Assembly (NCBI RefSeq): GCF_000281045.1
Contig: NW_008246097.1
Coordinates: 340,182-404,181, forward strand
Direction of reading: 5' to 3'
DNA length: 64,000 nt
DNA from: Saprolegnia diclina VS20
Taxonomy: Eukaryota; Oomycota; Saprolegniomycetes; Saprolegniales; Saprolegniaceae
Both the position numbers and the translations under genes were made by a program. This document shows positions 53,547-64,000 of this stretch, piece after piece. The stretch's first letter is position 1. Every line of letters begins with the position of its first letter. The notes under the pieces are model-generated. The model made no database searches. It was not told the origin of the DNA and was given only the letters and a program-made list of their open reading frames with translations.

Positions 53547-56123
53547 CTAAAAGTCGGCAAAGTAGTCTTCGCCGTTGTACTTGACAATCTTGCCAGCCTT
53601 GGGAAAGTGACCAAACTGACTCAAGTCCAGTGCATCCTTAATTGGCGGCGTGTACGGCGCCGTGAGCGTCTGGGTTCGAAGCGCCGTCCAATCAAAGCAC
53701 GCGGTCGAGAACCACGGATGCAGCATCACGTCGTTCATGCCACCGGGCAGTGATCCTATTCCCCACGATCAATTTCTTCTCATACCTTTCAGACAAATCG
53801 TACCCAAGCGCAGACGCGGGTTGGGCTCGAGTAGTTTCGAGATGAGGTCCTTTGCCTCCGGGTCAAAGCCGTGGGGGAAGCGGAGCGTCGACGGCGCGTG
53901 CAGGACATTCCACACGACTTGGAGGTCGTCGTGGCAGTCCGAGTAAAACGGCGTGTGGCCCACGAGGAGCTCGTAGATGAGACAGCCGAGCGCCCAGTGG
54001 TCGACCGCGATCCCATGGCCTTTCTGCAGCAAGATCTCGGGCGCCATGTATTCTTGCGTGCCGCAGACCGTAAATGTCTTTTCACAGAGCGCGCCTTGCT
54101 TGAAGAACGGAATGTGCTTGGCAAAGCCAAAGTCGACCATCTTGAGGTAGCCTTTATCGTCGAGCATGAGGTTCTCGGGCTTGAGGTCGCGGTACGCGAC
54201 GTTGATCGTCTGGAGGTATCGGAAGACCTCGACGACCGTCGCCGCATAAAAGCGCGCGGTTGGCACGTCAAAGCCACCGGTGCTGCCTTTTGGAAGGTAA
54301 AACGACTTTTCGTAGAGCAAGCTCCAGAGCTCGCCGCCTTGCACGAGCTCGAGCACCATGTAGAGCTGGTCGCGGTCGGCAAAGGTATCGACGAGGCGCA
54401 GAATGAACGGGTGGGTGCACTCGCAGATGATGCGCTTCTCGTTCAAAATGTTGAGCACTTGGTGCGTCGCGACAATGTTGTGCTTTGGCATGCACTTGAG
54501 CGCATACGTCATCCCGCTCGGCTTGTGCTTGACCATGAAGACGTGGCCAAACGTGCCAGCCCCGATCGTGTCGATCTTCTCGAGCTCGGCAAAGTCCAAG
54601 TGCTTGGACGCTGGCACTGGCGTACCGAGGATCGACGCCTGGATGAGCTCTTGGCGCTTCGCCTCATCGGCCATAACCGCGCGAAGCTTGCTCAGACAGC
54701 GCTCAAACGCCGGGCGGTCAAGGCTGAGGCACTCGACGGGCCCGGACGCAACCACGTCGGCGGCCCGCGGCTCGTTGTGCAACAGCGTGCGCTCGCCAAA
54801 GAACTCGCCAGACCGGAGCTGCAGGACCTGGACGCCGGCCTTCTGCACGGACACGACCCCTTGCTGGATGATGAAGAACGTGTTGCCGATCTCGCCTTGT
54901 CGGATGATCTTTTGGCCGTCAGTAAACGAGACTGTCCGGAACGCGAGTGCAATCAAGTCGAGCTCGGGGTCCGAGAGGTGGCTCAAGAGCGTGATGCTGC
55001 GCAGCGTGCGGAGGCGCACTTGGCGGTCGAGAAGCGTCTGCAGCGGGCCGAGGAGCTGCGTAAAGTCACGGCGCCCGAGCATATAGCATGTGGCGTTGGT
55101 CTCGGCGACGCAGTTGACCTTGCGCGGCTCGTTGGTGAGGAGCGCGCGCTCGCCAAAGTACTGACCGGCGTGCAGCGTCACGAGATGCTCGTCATGCTCG
55201 CTCGAGCAGAGAACGGAGCCCTGCACGATCATGTAGAACGTGTTGCCTTCGTCGCCTTGCCGGATGATGGATGCGCCTGCACCAAAGTACTCCATGCGGA
55301 GGACGTCGACGATCTTGCGCAGCGGCTTGTCGCCGAGGTGCTTTAAAAAGTCCACTTGCTTGAGGAAGTCGAGCCGCGCCTTCTGCGACTGCATCTCGGC
55401 GGTCGTTGCAATCTTGCGGAAGATGACGCGGTCGATTTTCCACAGCGTACACGGCGATGTTGCCTTGATCGTGGCCGCGCGCGGCGCGTTGTAGAGCAGC
55501 GCGAGCTCGCCAAAGGCCTGGCCACCGACGTAGTGGCCAACAACCTTGTCGTCGACGAGGATTTGGCACGAGCCGGCTTCAAGCACGAAGAACGCATTAC
55601 CCGTGTCGCCTTGCGTGATGACCTCGTCGCCGTCGTTGTGCGTGACAAGGTCCATGACGTGTGCGACCTCGAGCAGCTGCGCGTCCTCGAGCGTCTGGAA
55701 GAGGTAGTGCGCTCGGAGCGCCTTGGAGATGATGCGGATGGCCTCGTTGCTCTTGGCGACCCGCGGAAGCAGAAGCATCTCCGACTCGGGCTCGATCGAG
55801 CGCCCGCGGATGCGCGGCCGGCGGAAGACCGACTGGCACGCATGGAGAACGCTCTTCATCGACATGACTGTCGGCGACGTCACCTTGGTCGCGGCCTCGG
55901 ACGGCGCCAGCACCGAGCGCTTCCCGCCGACGCTGACTTGGATCTGCCCGGTCGTGAGGCTATTGCGGTGCTTGCGTCCGATCGAGCTCATGGGAAATTG
56001 CCAACTGCGGGAGGTTTCGCTCGCCGATCGCAATAAAATTTCGATTTTGGCCAATCCGCTGTCATTTTCATCCTGCAAATAGTGTGTGTCTATTGTTAGC
56101 CGGTGCAAGGGACGTTGGCCCAC
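53547..56123 (-). CDS. cGMP-dependent-type protein kinase with three cNMP-binding domains
   Basis: Two exons; the joining intron restores RLRLGSLPGGMNDVMLHPWF. Three cyclic-nucleotide domains come first, each with the phosphate-binding FGE..L....PR cassette: FGELALLYNAPRAAT, FGERALLTNEPRKVN and FGERTLLHNEPRAAD. The AGC kinase domain follows: GAGTFGHV glycine loop, YALKCMPKH lysine, YRDLKPENLMLDD catalytic loop, DFGFAK and the activation segment TFTVCGTQEYMAPEILLQ. The C-terminal tail ends EDYFADF, an FxxF hydrophobic motif. The arrangement of several cNMP domains before one kinase matches apicomplexan/oomycete-type PKG rather than PKA. In most AGC kinases the activation loop reads CGTPEY; here it is CGTQEY. 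The start could be 56123 or the Met at 55991 (MSSIGRKHR). Confidence 0.93.
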
Positions 56124-56685
56124 ATATCGGTGAACACCCTTGGCGGACCGCTGGGTGGCCGGCAGAACGATTTGCGTGGAGCTCGCGGGTTCCCAAGTCT
56201 ACTAGGCGCTCCCAGTCAGTACTCTACAGCACGCAAGAAGGATATCCAGGGCAATCAACTAACGACTTTTGTCTCTGTGACTGATACTACATCTCGGCGA
56301 CCTTGACGCACAGAATGCGTCCCTGGAGATTGATCGCGTGGATGCAGCGAGTACTCGCCATTGCAATCACATAGCCACGACAGGCAACAAACCCCATAGC
56401 TGGTTTGTAACTGAGTTGGCGTTTCGGAGTGTGGTTTTCACTTATCGAGGCGCTCTCGGAACTCTCGGGGTTATGAGTGGGTGTAAGCGACTTGCAGCGA
56501 TGATCTACGTATCAGAGTGCGCGTCGCTGAGCAGTTGACTGGTGGATTGCATTAGTTCGTCGTTGTCATGTAACCGCTCACACTATTTAAGGCGACCCAA
56601 ATTCATTTTCAGCCAATCCCAAACGCTCTTGCATTTGATTCGCTATAAAGCCGTTTGCTGGAATTTCACCCGCGCCGACCGCCTC
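56124..56685. other. Divergent intergenic region
   Basis: About 560 bp between the kinase (-) and the FANCI-like gene (+). It presumably holds both promoters. No repeat or gene stands out. A CCAATC-type box lies near 56614, shortly upstream of the plus-strand start. Confidence 0.5.
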
Positions 56686-59600
56686 ATGGCCAGCCTCGAG
56701 CGCTTGCTGCAGACAACGACCGATGACATTGAGGCCGTCGAGGCGCACCTCGCGCGCATGGACATGGCCGAGGTGCGAGTCTACGATGCATGCTGCCACG
56801 TGCCAAGACAATCGTTGTAGATCGAGGGTCTCGTGCGCGGCCTGCCTCGCCACGAGCACGACGACGCCGCCATGGCCTTTGTCCGCCTCGTACTCGGCTG
56901 TCCGATCGAGGGCCAGTCCCTGGCCTTGGCAGCGTACGAACAGACGGTGCCGCGTCGACGCTCCGTCGTCGATTTGCTGCTGTCGATGGTGCTCAAGAAG
57001 AAGTTGCACTACAAGTGGGTCAACGAGCTCTCGATGGTCTTCATGGTCCTCGTGGACGAGCTGCGGGACGACAAAGACACGACGTGCAGCGTCATGAGCG
57101 AGATCCAAAGCGTGCTCCAAGCCATCGTCGCCTTGCTGCATGCTGCGCTGACCAATTTTTCAACCGTCGACGAGAGGAGCTTCCAGTCGATCCTCGACAG
57201 CGTGCCGTACCTCGTCTCGCTCCTGCCACCGTCGTCCGACACCTCCCACGTACGTGCCTATCGCCATAGCGTGTGCTCAGCCTCTTGCAGCTCGTGGAAC
57301 AGCTGCTTCAATTACCGTGGGCTGCACCGACCTTGCACCTCGTACTGGGCTTTGCCCGCGGCTGCACGTTTCTGACTCGCGCACACCACCACACACTGCA
57401 GGTATACTCTATTTACCCGTCTTCAACCTCACATACCATGCTTGCTCAGGCGCTCGTGCGAGCGACCATGCCCTCTCTCTCGACCCAGCTCGCCTTAGGC
57501 TTCTGGGACGACTCGATCCGGGCGTGCTACGAGCTCAGTGACGCGCACGACGACCAAACGTGGATTCAACTGTCTCGCGACATGCTGTCGTTTGCACCGC
57601 CGTCGCTGGAGCGGGACCTCGACTACCTTTTCGAGACGGTAGGGTCCCATGCCAAGAGCTTATTGAAGGGACATGGTTGACTACATAGCTGTTTCAGTAC
57701 TCGCCAGTCTACGTACAGCGCTTCCACAAGGTGCTGCGGTCGTCCAGCGCCGCGTGGACGCCGCTGGACGTGCTTGTCCTGCTGCATGCGATGCACGCGA
57801 CCCAGCCGCTCTTCAAGCTCGCGATTGCCAAGCCCGAGTCGGAGCACAAGCAACTCCAGAACACGCTGCAACGGCACTTGGAGGCGACCTTGGTCCTCGA
57901 CCTTCGCCCGCTGCTGCGCTTCTCAAAGCACTGGAAAGCGCTCGTGCTGCTGGACGCTGCTGTGTCGTGGCTGCCGACGTCGGCCGTGATCGCGCACCAC
58001 ACGTTTCTCGTCGTCTTCACCGACGTGCCCGAGCTCCGCACCGAGGTCGTCAATGTGCTCCTCTCTTCGATCCATGCAACGGACCAAGCGCTGCATGTTC
58101 TTGAGACACTCGCGAAAGACCAGACGCAGCTGCTCGCGATGTGCGCGCCCCAACTCCAAGACCGGCTGGCCCACCTCTTTTCGACGTCGGTGCCCTGCGG
58201 CACGCGCCTGCTCCGTGCCCTTCTTCCGCTGACAGCCTCATCGGCGTTTGAGAGCTTTGTGATGATCTTCCTTCGCAAGCAGCTCGTGGCGCCCGTGCTC
58301 GCCAACCAAATGGCAGCCATTTCCCTGTGGTGCGACCTCTTGCAGCGGCCGACGCTCTCGCCGCGGCAGCAAGAAGACATCTTTACGTGCTTCCACGACG
58401 TGCTTCACATGCAAAGCGCAGAGCTCAAGCGACATCTGCTCGAACGACTCCCCGCGCTCCTTGCGACCACGTCGGTGGCGCCACCGGCTCACATCGAGGC
58501 AGCGTGTCGGCGGAATCTGCGCTACTTTGTCGACTTTACACCGCCCAGTACGCTCTCACTGCAGAGCGTTGTCGATGCCGACGCGGCACCGGTCTTTGCG
58601 CTCTTGCTCGACGTGCTGCCGCGTCTGAGCGCCGAGGCCGCCGCCTATGTCGACGCGCTTCGCCATGCGCTGGGACAACGCGTCTCGAGTGCGCACTGCA
58701 TCGCCTACTTGACGCAGCCGCCGACGCAGTCGAGTGCTCTTCGCGCCGCCATCTACGCCACGTGCTGCGAGGTCGCGGACCATGGAAACGTCGCGCGGCT
58801 GCAGTGCACACTCCGCCGTGTGCACGGATCACTGCCACAGAACCAGCTCCTTGGTGCCCTCGAAGCCTCGAGCTGCTGCCTTCAGCACACCATGCTCGGT
58901 CTTGTGGCGCTCGAGAAGCAGGCGGCGCACTTGAGCGTCGACCAAGTCGCTGTCGCCGTGACGAGCACCGTGCGCTTGTACCCGGAGCTAGTCCAGGGCC
59001 AAGGCAGCATCCCGCTTCTCCATGACAACAATGGTGACGACGATGTGGATCTGGTCGCGACGTGCCGCCTCAAGCCGCTGAAATCGTACAAGCTCTCAGA
59101 CGTCCTCGGCGCGATCTTGCGGTTGTGGGTCGCACTCGCCAAGACCAATGAGTACTTTGACTACACCGCGTTTCTTGCTACGTGGCACGTCGATGCGTGG
59201 GAGCCGGTGCTCGCGGCCTTCCACGAGCAGCTCACGCACCTCTTGGGCGGGTCGTCGCACGTCTACCTCGCGCTCGTCCTCGTCGAGTGGCTCAAGCTTC
59301 TGCACGCGCAGCTGTCGCCATCCAGCCAAGTTGACGCCGCCGACACCATGTACCTCCTCCTCTGCGAGAACGCTATTGCGTCGCCCAACCTTCTCCGAGC
59401 TGTCTTGAGTATGGGCTTTCCCAGCAACGTCCCGCTCGAACGGCTCATCGCAGTCCTCCGCGAAGCGCAAGCCCCGGACGCCGACGACCGCACCTCGACC
59501 GCGCCGACGGCCAAGCACAAGCGGCTGCGACCGGCCGTGACCCACCCACTCCTCGTCTCTGAGACGACGCGCGCGACCGCGTACGTGGTCGCGATGAAGC

Positions 59601-60297
59601 ACGTCGAGGGCGCGCTGCAGAGCTGGTACGCGGAGCTGAGTGCGAATGGATCGCCGTCCACGCCGTGGGCCAACGTGCACGCGATGCTTTCAGAGGCGTT
59701 TGTGGCGCCGCGTCTCTCGTGGAAAGCGGCGGCCGGCGTCCTCGACAGCGTCCTTCGCGTCGGCAAGTGCGTTCTACCAGCGATCCACGGCGGCTCGGCC
59801 ATCGTCGCCATCATCCGCGACCTTGTCGTGCTGCAATTGGAGCTCATTCAGGCGTGGCAGCTCTACGCCTCGGTACGAAGGAGCTCACAGTTGCGTTGAT
59901 GGTGGACTCTCATTAGGCGACGGTCGACATGACCACCAAGATGGACGTCTTCTTGCTCGAGGCAACCTCGACGCTTGGGTCCGCCCTTAAAAAGGTAGCG
60001 TGCTGGAGACCGTAGAGGTGATGGCAATCGGGTTGTGAGTAGAAGCATGCGCTGGCGCGCGACGACCGGGCGATCATCGAGGAGCTCACCCAGCGCATCA
60101 TGCACCACGTGCAAGCCATGTCCGAGATGACCAAGAAGCAGACGACGCAGCTCCGGCAGCAAGCACAGGAGCTGCGGACCGCCACCAAGCAGCGACGGAA
60201 GCACCTACTGCGCAGTCGCCACGAGTACATTGACGAGTGTCTCCGCGAAGAAGGCGGCGACGACGCCTTCGCCGACCTCGAAGACTTTATTGCCTAA
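56686..60297 (+). CDS. Large helical protein, FANCI-like
   Basis: Eight or so exons, about 1,080 residues, nearly all alpha-helix with HEAT/ARM-style pairs. It starts MASLERLLQTTTDDIEAVEA. The N-terminal helices include LVRGLPRHEHDDAAMAFVRL. The middle block FESFVMIFLRKQLVAPVLA, then QMAAISLWCDLLQRPTLS and QQEDIFTCFHDVLHMQSAEL, followed by HLLERLPALLA, matches in spacing my memory of the FANCI solenoid (the LLRK-type segment). The tail is a basic coiled stretch (MSEMTKKQTTQLRQQAQELR, TATKQRRKHLLRSRHEYIDE) ending acidic (DDAFADLEDFIA). FANCI pairs with FANCD2 and is mono-ubiquitinated to clamp DNA in crosslink repair. The ubiquitination lysine could not be placed. Another HEAT protein is possible. 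Confidence 0.5.
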
Positions 60298-60859
60298 CGT
60301 ACATGGCCAACGTCTGCCATGCAAAGCGATCGAGTACCACTGCGAGTAGAAGGCGAGCGAGCTACTTTAGCGAGGATGGGCATGCGTCGTGCGTCTGTCG
60401 GCGCGGCTAGCCGGTTCGTACAAGCCGTGCGGCGAGCGCAAAGGTTCGCCGCCTACGGTAATCGTATCGCACCGCTTGTGACGTCAAGTCCACACGGCGC
60501 CAGCTGGTTGCGCTCGCAGCTCGGTGGCACTCACGCCACAGAAAGCATGACGCGCCGCTTGTGTAATGGCCCATCGCAGTAGCTGGATCCGGAGATCGTG
60601 CGATGGTGGTTACCACGGCCAGGATCGCATCCCACCGAGCCTCGCCGGCTCATGGCCTCGGCTGGAGAACGACCGGCGACGCAGCGGCGCTGGCTTGGTG
60701 TTGCTGCTGCGGTCGGGGCGCTGGCGAAACGGGCTTGACTTGTGGGTGGCACATGCCGAAAGTAACGAGCGCTGTTTGCGGCGTCCTGTTACCAATTCCG
60801 TATATTAATTCTGAGAGGGTGCAATAGTACAGTAGGAGGTTTGCAGCGTCGGCAGCAGC
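60298..60859. other. Spacer with weak coding-like signal
   Basis: About 560 bp between two plus-strand genes. An open frame from 60319 to 60582, and the same frame after its stop (60583-60739: LDPEIVRWWLPRPGSHPTEP), look coding-like. Joining them would need an unusually long intron for this genome, so no gene is called. Confidence 0.4.
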
Positions 60860-62766
60860 ATGCAGCAGCGCCGGACCCTCTGCGTCTCGCAGCTCCGGAG
60901 CATCTGCCTCCGCCACTTGAGCTTCACCAGCAGCACGGGCGCGAGCGACTTCTCGGCGCCCAAGATGGGCGCTACGGGCGAAAGCCTCGGCGAAGTCGAG
61001 CTGCCGGACCTCTTTGTGCGCCTCGCGGCCGGCGCCACCATTCTGTACGAGAGCGACGTGGCCAAAGAGACGCTCAACCCGACGTGGCCGCCCGTCGAGC
61101 TCGATGAGCGCCTTGGCAACACGATCTCGCCCTACGAGTGTCTCCAGGACTCGGTCTTTGAGCTCATCGTCTACCGCTACGTGAGCAGCGACCGCAAGCC
61201 ATACGAGCCGCCGTATGTAAGCCTCAAGGAAGAAGACAACGAAGACGACGACGACGACGACGATAACGACAACGATACAGAGCATGGCGACGACCAGGCC
61301 AAGTCGACCGCGACCGACGAGAGCGACGGGTAGAACGCTCGCAGAATTGCCTTGCATACTCACCCACACACCATGTCCCACATGCAGGCGCCACGACATG
61401 CGAAGCTTTGAAGAAGTCCTTCGCTTTATCGTGCAGCTCGATGCGCTCGAGCCGCTGCACTGCGACTACCGCGAGCTCTACGGCCTTCCGCTCAACACTC
61501 TCATCCTCGGGTTTCAGCTCGAGAAAGACGCGGAGACGTACTTTGTACCGCGGGATACGATGCTGCATTTGGTGCAGAGCGGCGCGATGGCCGGTCGTCG
61601 GCGCAAAGGTGCCTCCGTCTCTGCGACCCACTGCGTCGTCCTCACGACATTGGAGTAGAAGGTATTGTGCGCGAGACCAAGTACGCGCTGCCAACCGCTG
61701 CGCTCCTGCTCAACACCAACATTGGTCTTTTGGCCGAGATTGAGCAGCGCAAGCGCAGTATTGAAGCCAAGCGTGAGCGCATTGCACAGCAGCTCGCGGC
61801 GCACGAAGCAGCGGCGGAAAAGGTAACGACCCATGGTGACGACGGCTCACCGCTGTGCCTGCAGGAACACCAGCGGCTGCGGCTTCAGAACCGCATCATC
61901 GCCCTGCGCAAGGAAGTGGACGAGCGCAAACAAGCGCAATCACGAGGTACACAAAGCCGACGCTATCGGGCGAGTACTCAATGTCTTTGACCAGTAAAAT
62001 CAGTCGTCAAGGTCGAGAAGCAGCTGCTGCAGCTCGACGAGCGCATTCCGCGGACGCTCGTGCACCTCATGGATATTCACAACAAGGCCAATGACGAGCG
62101 CAACGGGATCTGGGAACGCCGGTGCGCCAGAGTCAGATCTGAGTTGCCACACTGAGCAAACGATAGGACCGAGGTGCTCAAGGTCGCGCACAAAATCCGG
62201 TCCAAGCAAGCCCACTTGGTCGTCCAGCTGCACGACATTTACCCGATCTCGTACGTTGGCGCGGGCGAGTATTGCATCGGCGGCATCAAGTTTATGAACG
62301 CCGACGTGGCCAACGGTATATTTGGTGTATCAAGGTATCAATTTTTGAGCATGCTGTAGGCAAAGACGACGAAATGCTCTCGACGGCGCTCGGATACATT
62401 GCCCACTTTGTATTTATGCTCGCCAAGTACCTCGACGTGAACCTACGGTATACGATCGTGCACTGCTCGTCGCGCTCGTTCATGCGCGATGACGTCAACG
62501 ACCCGTACATTGAATACCCGCTCTTCAAGCGCGGTGTCGAGAAGGACCGGTTCGAGAAGGCCTGCGTCTTTCTCAAAAAGGACGTGGAACAGGTGCAACT
62601 TGACTATTCTCGGGTCGCTAGGGACTGATCACTCACTATGTAGTTGCTGCAAGCACGGGGCCTCGAGATCGTCGTCAACAGCCAGCTCCTCATCCGCCTC
62701 AAGTCGATCGTCGACGCCGAAGTCGCATGGCTCCAAGCAAATAGCAGCGCTGCATCGTCGTCCTAG
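60860..62766 (+). CDS. UVRAG: UVRAG/Vps38-like PI3K complex II subunit
   Basis: Eight exons. A C2-like N-terminal domain includes ATILYESDVAKETLNPTWPP and VFELIVYRYVSSDR. An acidic run follows (EDNEDDDDDDDNDND). The protein then continues MRSFEEVLRFIVQLDALEP and HCDYRELYGLPLNTLILGF. Coils come next (LLAEIEQRKRSIEAKRERIA, KVEKQLLQLDERIPRTLVHL). The C-terminal BARA-like part has the family blocks LVVQLHDIYPISYVGAGEYC, STALGYIAHFVFMLAKYLD, YTIVHCSSRSFMRDD and YPLFKRGVEKDRFE. UVRAG/Vps38 joins Vps34-Vps15-Beclin in the endosomal PI3-kinase complex that makes PI3P. The lone long intron (about 57 bp at 61333) restores ESDGRHDMRSFEE. Stop is TAG at 62764-62766. Confidence 0.88.
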
Positions 62767-62926
62767 TAGAGCCGACGCCACTCGACTATTTCAAATAACA
62801 CTATTTCCGTGTCGTTCATTCGCAATGTACTATACCGTACCGTACACCATACATAATGCGTAATGTACAATACACGAATGTACGTACGACCGGTACAAGA
62901 CACGAACCCACCACATTGCACCCGTC

Positions 62927-64000
62927 ATGCTGGCGTGCACCTTCCGGCGTGTGCTCCTCGCCGGTGGCCTCGCGTGCATCGTGGCATGCGCTGCGCTCAT
63001 CACGTATCTGGACGAATCCTCGTACTTCGCGACGTCGCTGCGCAAGTTTCGCACAAAGCGCGAGACCGAGTGGTTGCCGCACCACTTGACCAACTTTAGC
63101 CGCGCCGCCGTCCTCTTCTTGCCAGCCAGCAACGACAACGCGCGGTTCCTCTCCGAGTTTCGCTGGTTCCACCGCAGCTGGCTCGAGATGAAAAAGCACG
63201 AACCCGCGTTGTGGCGCACCGACATTGTGGTCTTTAGCGACGCGACAGTACCTTTGCTGGCGGAACTCGGGTGCACGGACTCGCCTCGCAGCTCCAACTC
63301 GGAGCCCAACAAGTGCGTCGCAGTTCAAAACTACACCAAACTCCAAAACGAAAACTTCACCTACGCCTACGCCGACTCGGTCAACGTCCTCGCTGTCGAC
63401 TTGCCCGCGACCGCCAACTACGACTGGATTCTCCGCACCGACATTGACACGTTCCTCACACCAGCGTTTGCCACGTGGAAGCCCGACTCGTTCGCCGTTG
63501 GCCGTGGCGCCTACTGCGGACCCGGCACTTGCGACCGCCTCGCGCGCATCAGCCGCGACCTCAACCTGACCGAAGCTACCCAGCACAACATTGGCTCGAC
63601 GTGGTATGGCCCTGCGACGACGCTCAAGGAGTGCGCCAAGCTCAGCGTCGAGACGATGATGTACCTGCGCGACCGCGAGTTTACGGACGAAGAGAAGAGC
63701 GTGGCGTACGGCGTTCAAGGCTGGCCCAAGTGGCACTACGGAGTCTTGACCATGTACAGCGGCGACATTGCGATCAACCACTGCACGCGGGCGATGGGGT
63801 TCGAAACGCGTACCGATATGCTCGACTTTCCGTCGTCGTCGTCCGAGTCGCCAATGGAGCACGCGCATCTGCACACGTGGCAGAACGACGAGCGGTTCAG
63901 CAAATTTGTGTTTCATTTCGCCGGGTACCCAAACGAGAAGCTCGCGGACTTGGACCTGAACGTGATCTCCGACTATGCAATGTACATGGCGCTCGACTCG
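62927..64000 (+). CDS. Membrane-anchored glycosyltransferase-like protein, 3' truncated by window
   Basis: One uninterrupted frame of at least 358 residues runs off the right edge. It starts MLACTFRRVLLAGGLACIVA and continues with a hydrophobic stretch to CAALITYLDESS, a type II signal anchor followed by a lumenal domain. Blocks in the lumenal domain include SRAAVLFLPASNDNARFLSE, WFHRSWLEMKKHEPALW, TDIVVFSDATVPLLAELGCT and ANYDWILRTDIDTFLTPAFA. The RTDIDTFL segment is an acidic D-x-D-like site. A C-terminal YGVQGWPKWHYGVLTMYSGD follows. Such lumenal proteins with glycosyltransferase-like signatures are common in oomycetes; I do not know a characterised homologue. Golgi location is inference. 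Confidence 0.75.
   Translation, partial: MLACTFRRVLLAGGLACIVACAALITYLDESSYFATSLRKFRTKRETEWLPHHLTNFSRAAVLFLPASNDNARFLSEFRWFHRSWLEMKKHEPALWRTDIVVFSDATVPLLAELGCTDSPRSSNSEPNKCVAVQNYTKLQNENFTYAYADSVNVLAVDLPATANYDWILRTDIDTFLTPAFATWKPDSFAVGRGAYCGPGTCDRLARISRDLNLTEATQHNIGSTWYGPATTLKECAKLSVETMMYLRDREFTDEEKSVAYGVQGWPKWHYGVLTMYSGDIAINHCTRAMGFETRTDMLDFPSSSSESPMEHAHLHTWQNDERFSKFVFHFAGYPNEKLADLDLNVISDYAMYMALDS

Noticed and set aside
53871-55346. A 491-codon open frame on the plus strand
   Set aside because: Antisense to the cGMP-type kinase, which has all kinase and cNMP motifs.
60319-60739. Two in-phase open stretches around a TAG, suggesting a small basic protein
   Set aside because: Joining them needs an intron over 100 bp, unlike the other introns here; no family match.
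1-64000. tRNA, rRNA, CRISPR arrays, integrons and transposase genes
   Set aside because: Looked for cloverleaf arms, rRNA-like conserved blocks, regular spacer repeats and DDE/reverse-transcriptase motifs; none was recognisable by eye. A covariance-model scan would be decisive for tRNAs.

Overview
The window looks like nuclear DNA of a zoospore-forming oomycete, most likely Saprolegniales-type; this placement is inference. The evidence is GC-rich and gene-dense DNA, genes on both strands with short spacers, and very short GT-AG introns (mostly about 35-55 bp, usually ending in TAG). The gene content is plainly eukaryotic: SUMO E1, NOC4, Pin1, a cGMP-kinase-type enzyme, CFAP54, UVRAG and KICS2. 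I see no prokaryotic operon, CRISPR array, rRNA, recognisable tRNA or intact transposable element. Gene models were spliced by eye by matching reading phase across GT...AG; coordinates are CDS extents including introns.

Layout. 1-5.6 kb: coiled-coil protein (+), a hidden three-exon 56-aa cysteine protein (-), a possible small basic protein (+), thymidylate kinase (-), a small cysteine-rich protein (+), a LURP-one-related/Tubby-like protein (-). 6.3-8.3 kb: circularly permuted YqeH/NOA1 mitochondrial GTPase (+). 8.8-12.8 kb: two tandem six-TM voltage-gated K+ channel paralogues (+). 13.1-18.7 kb: a small membrane protein (-) and a CEP192/SPD-2-like centrosomal protein (+). 19-28.6 kb: Pin1 with WW domain (+), NOC4 (-), an EF-hand protein (-), a nuclear protein with a Tudor/chromo-barrel-like segment (-), UBA2 (-). 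29-31.5 kb: KICS2/KICSTOR subunit (+). 31.6-39.8 kb: giant CFAP54 (-), divergent from a guanylate-binding GTPase (+, 39.9-42.6 kb). 42.7-46.3 kb: arginine/serine-rich repeat protein (-), EIF1AD (+), coiled-coil protein with a TSNAXIP1-like segment (+). 46.4-50.2 kb: an F-BAR + GRAM + VASt + TM fusion protein (-). 51-53.4 kb: two tandem KCTD-type BTB paralogues (+). 53.5-56.1 kb: PKG-type kinase with three cyclic-nucleotide domains (-). 56.7-60.3 kb: FANCI-like helical protein (+). 60.9-62.8 kb: UVRAG/Vps38-like (+). 62.9-64 kb: membrane-anchored glycosyltransferase-like protein cut by the window edge (+).

Several genes point to a flagellated, centriole-bearing cell (CEP192-like, CFAP54, perhaps the EF-hand and TSNAXIP1-like proteins). 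Others point to nutrient and lipid signalling at membranes (KICS2, UVRAG, the F-BAR/GRAM/VASt protein, PKG). The genes look individually transcribed, often from compact divergent promoters, and do not form one pathway. The most unusual items are the F-BAR-GRAM-VASt fusion, the KICS2 homologue, the two tandem paralogue pairs with conserved intron positions, and the hidden 56-aa cysteine protein.
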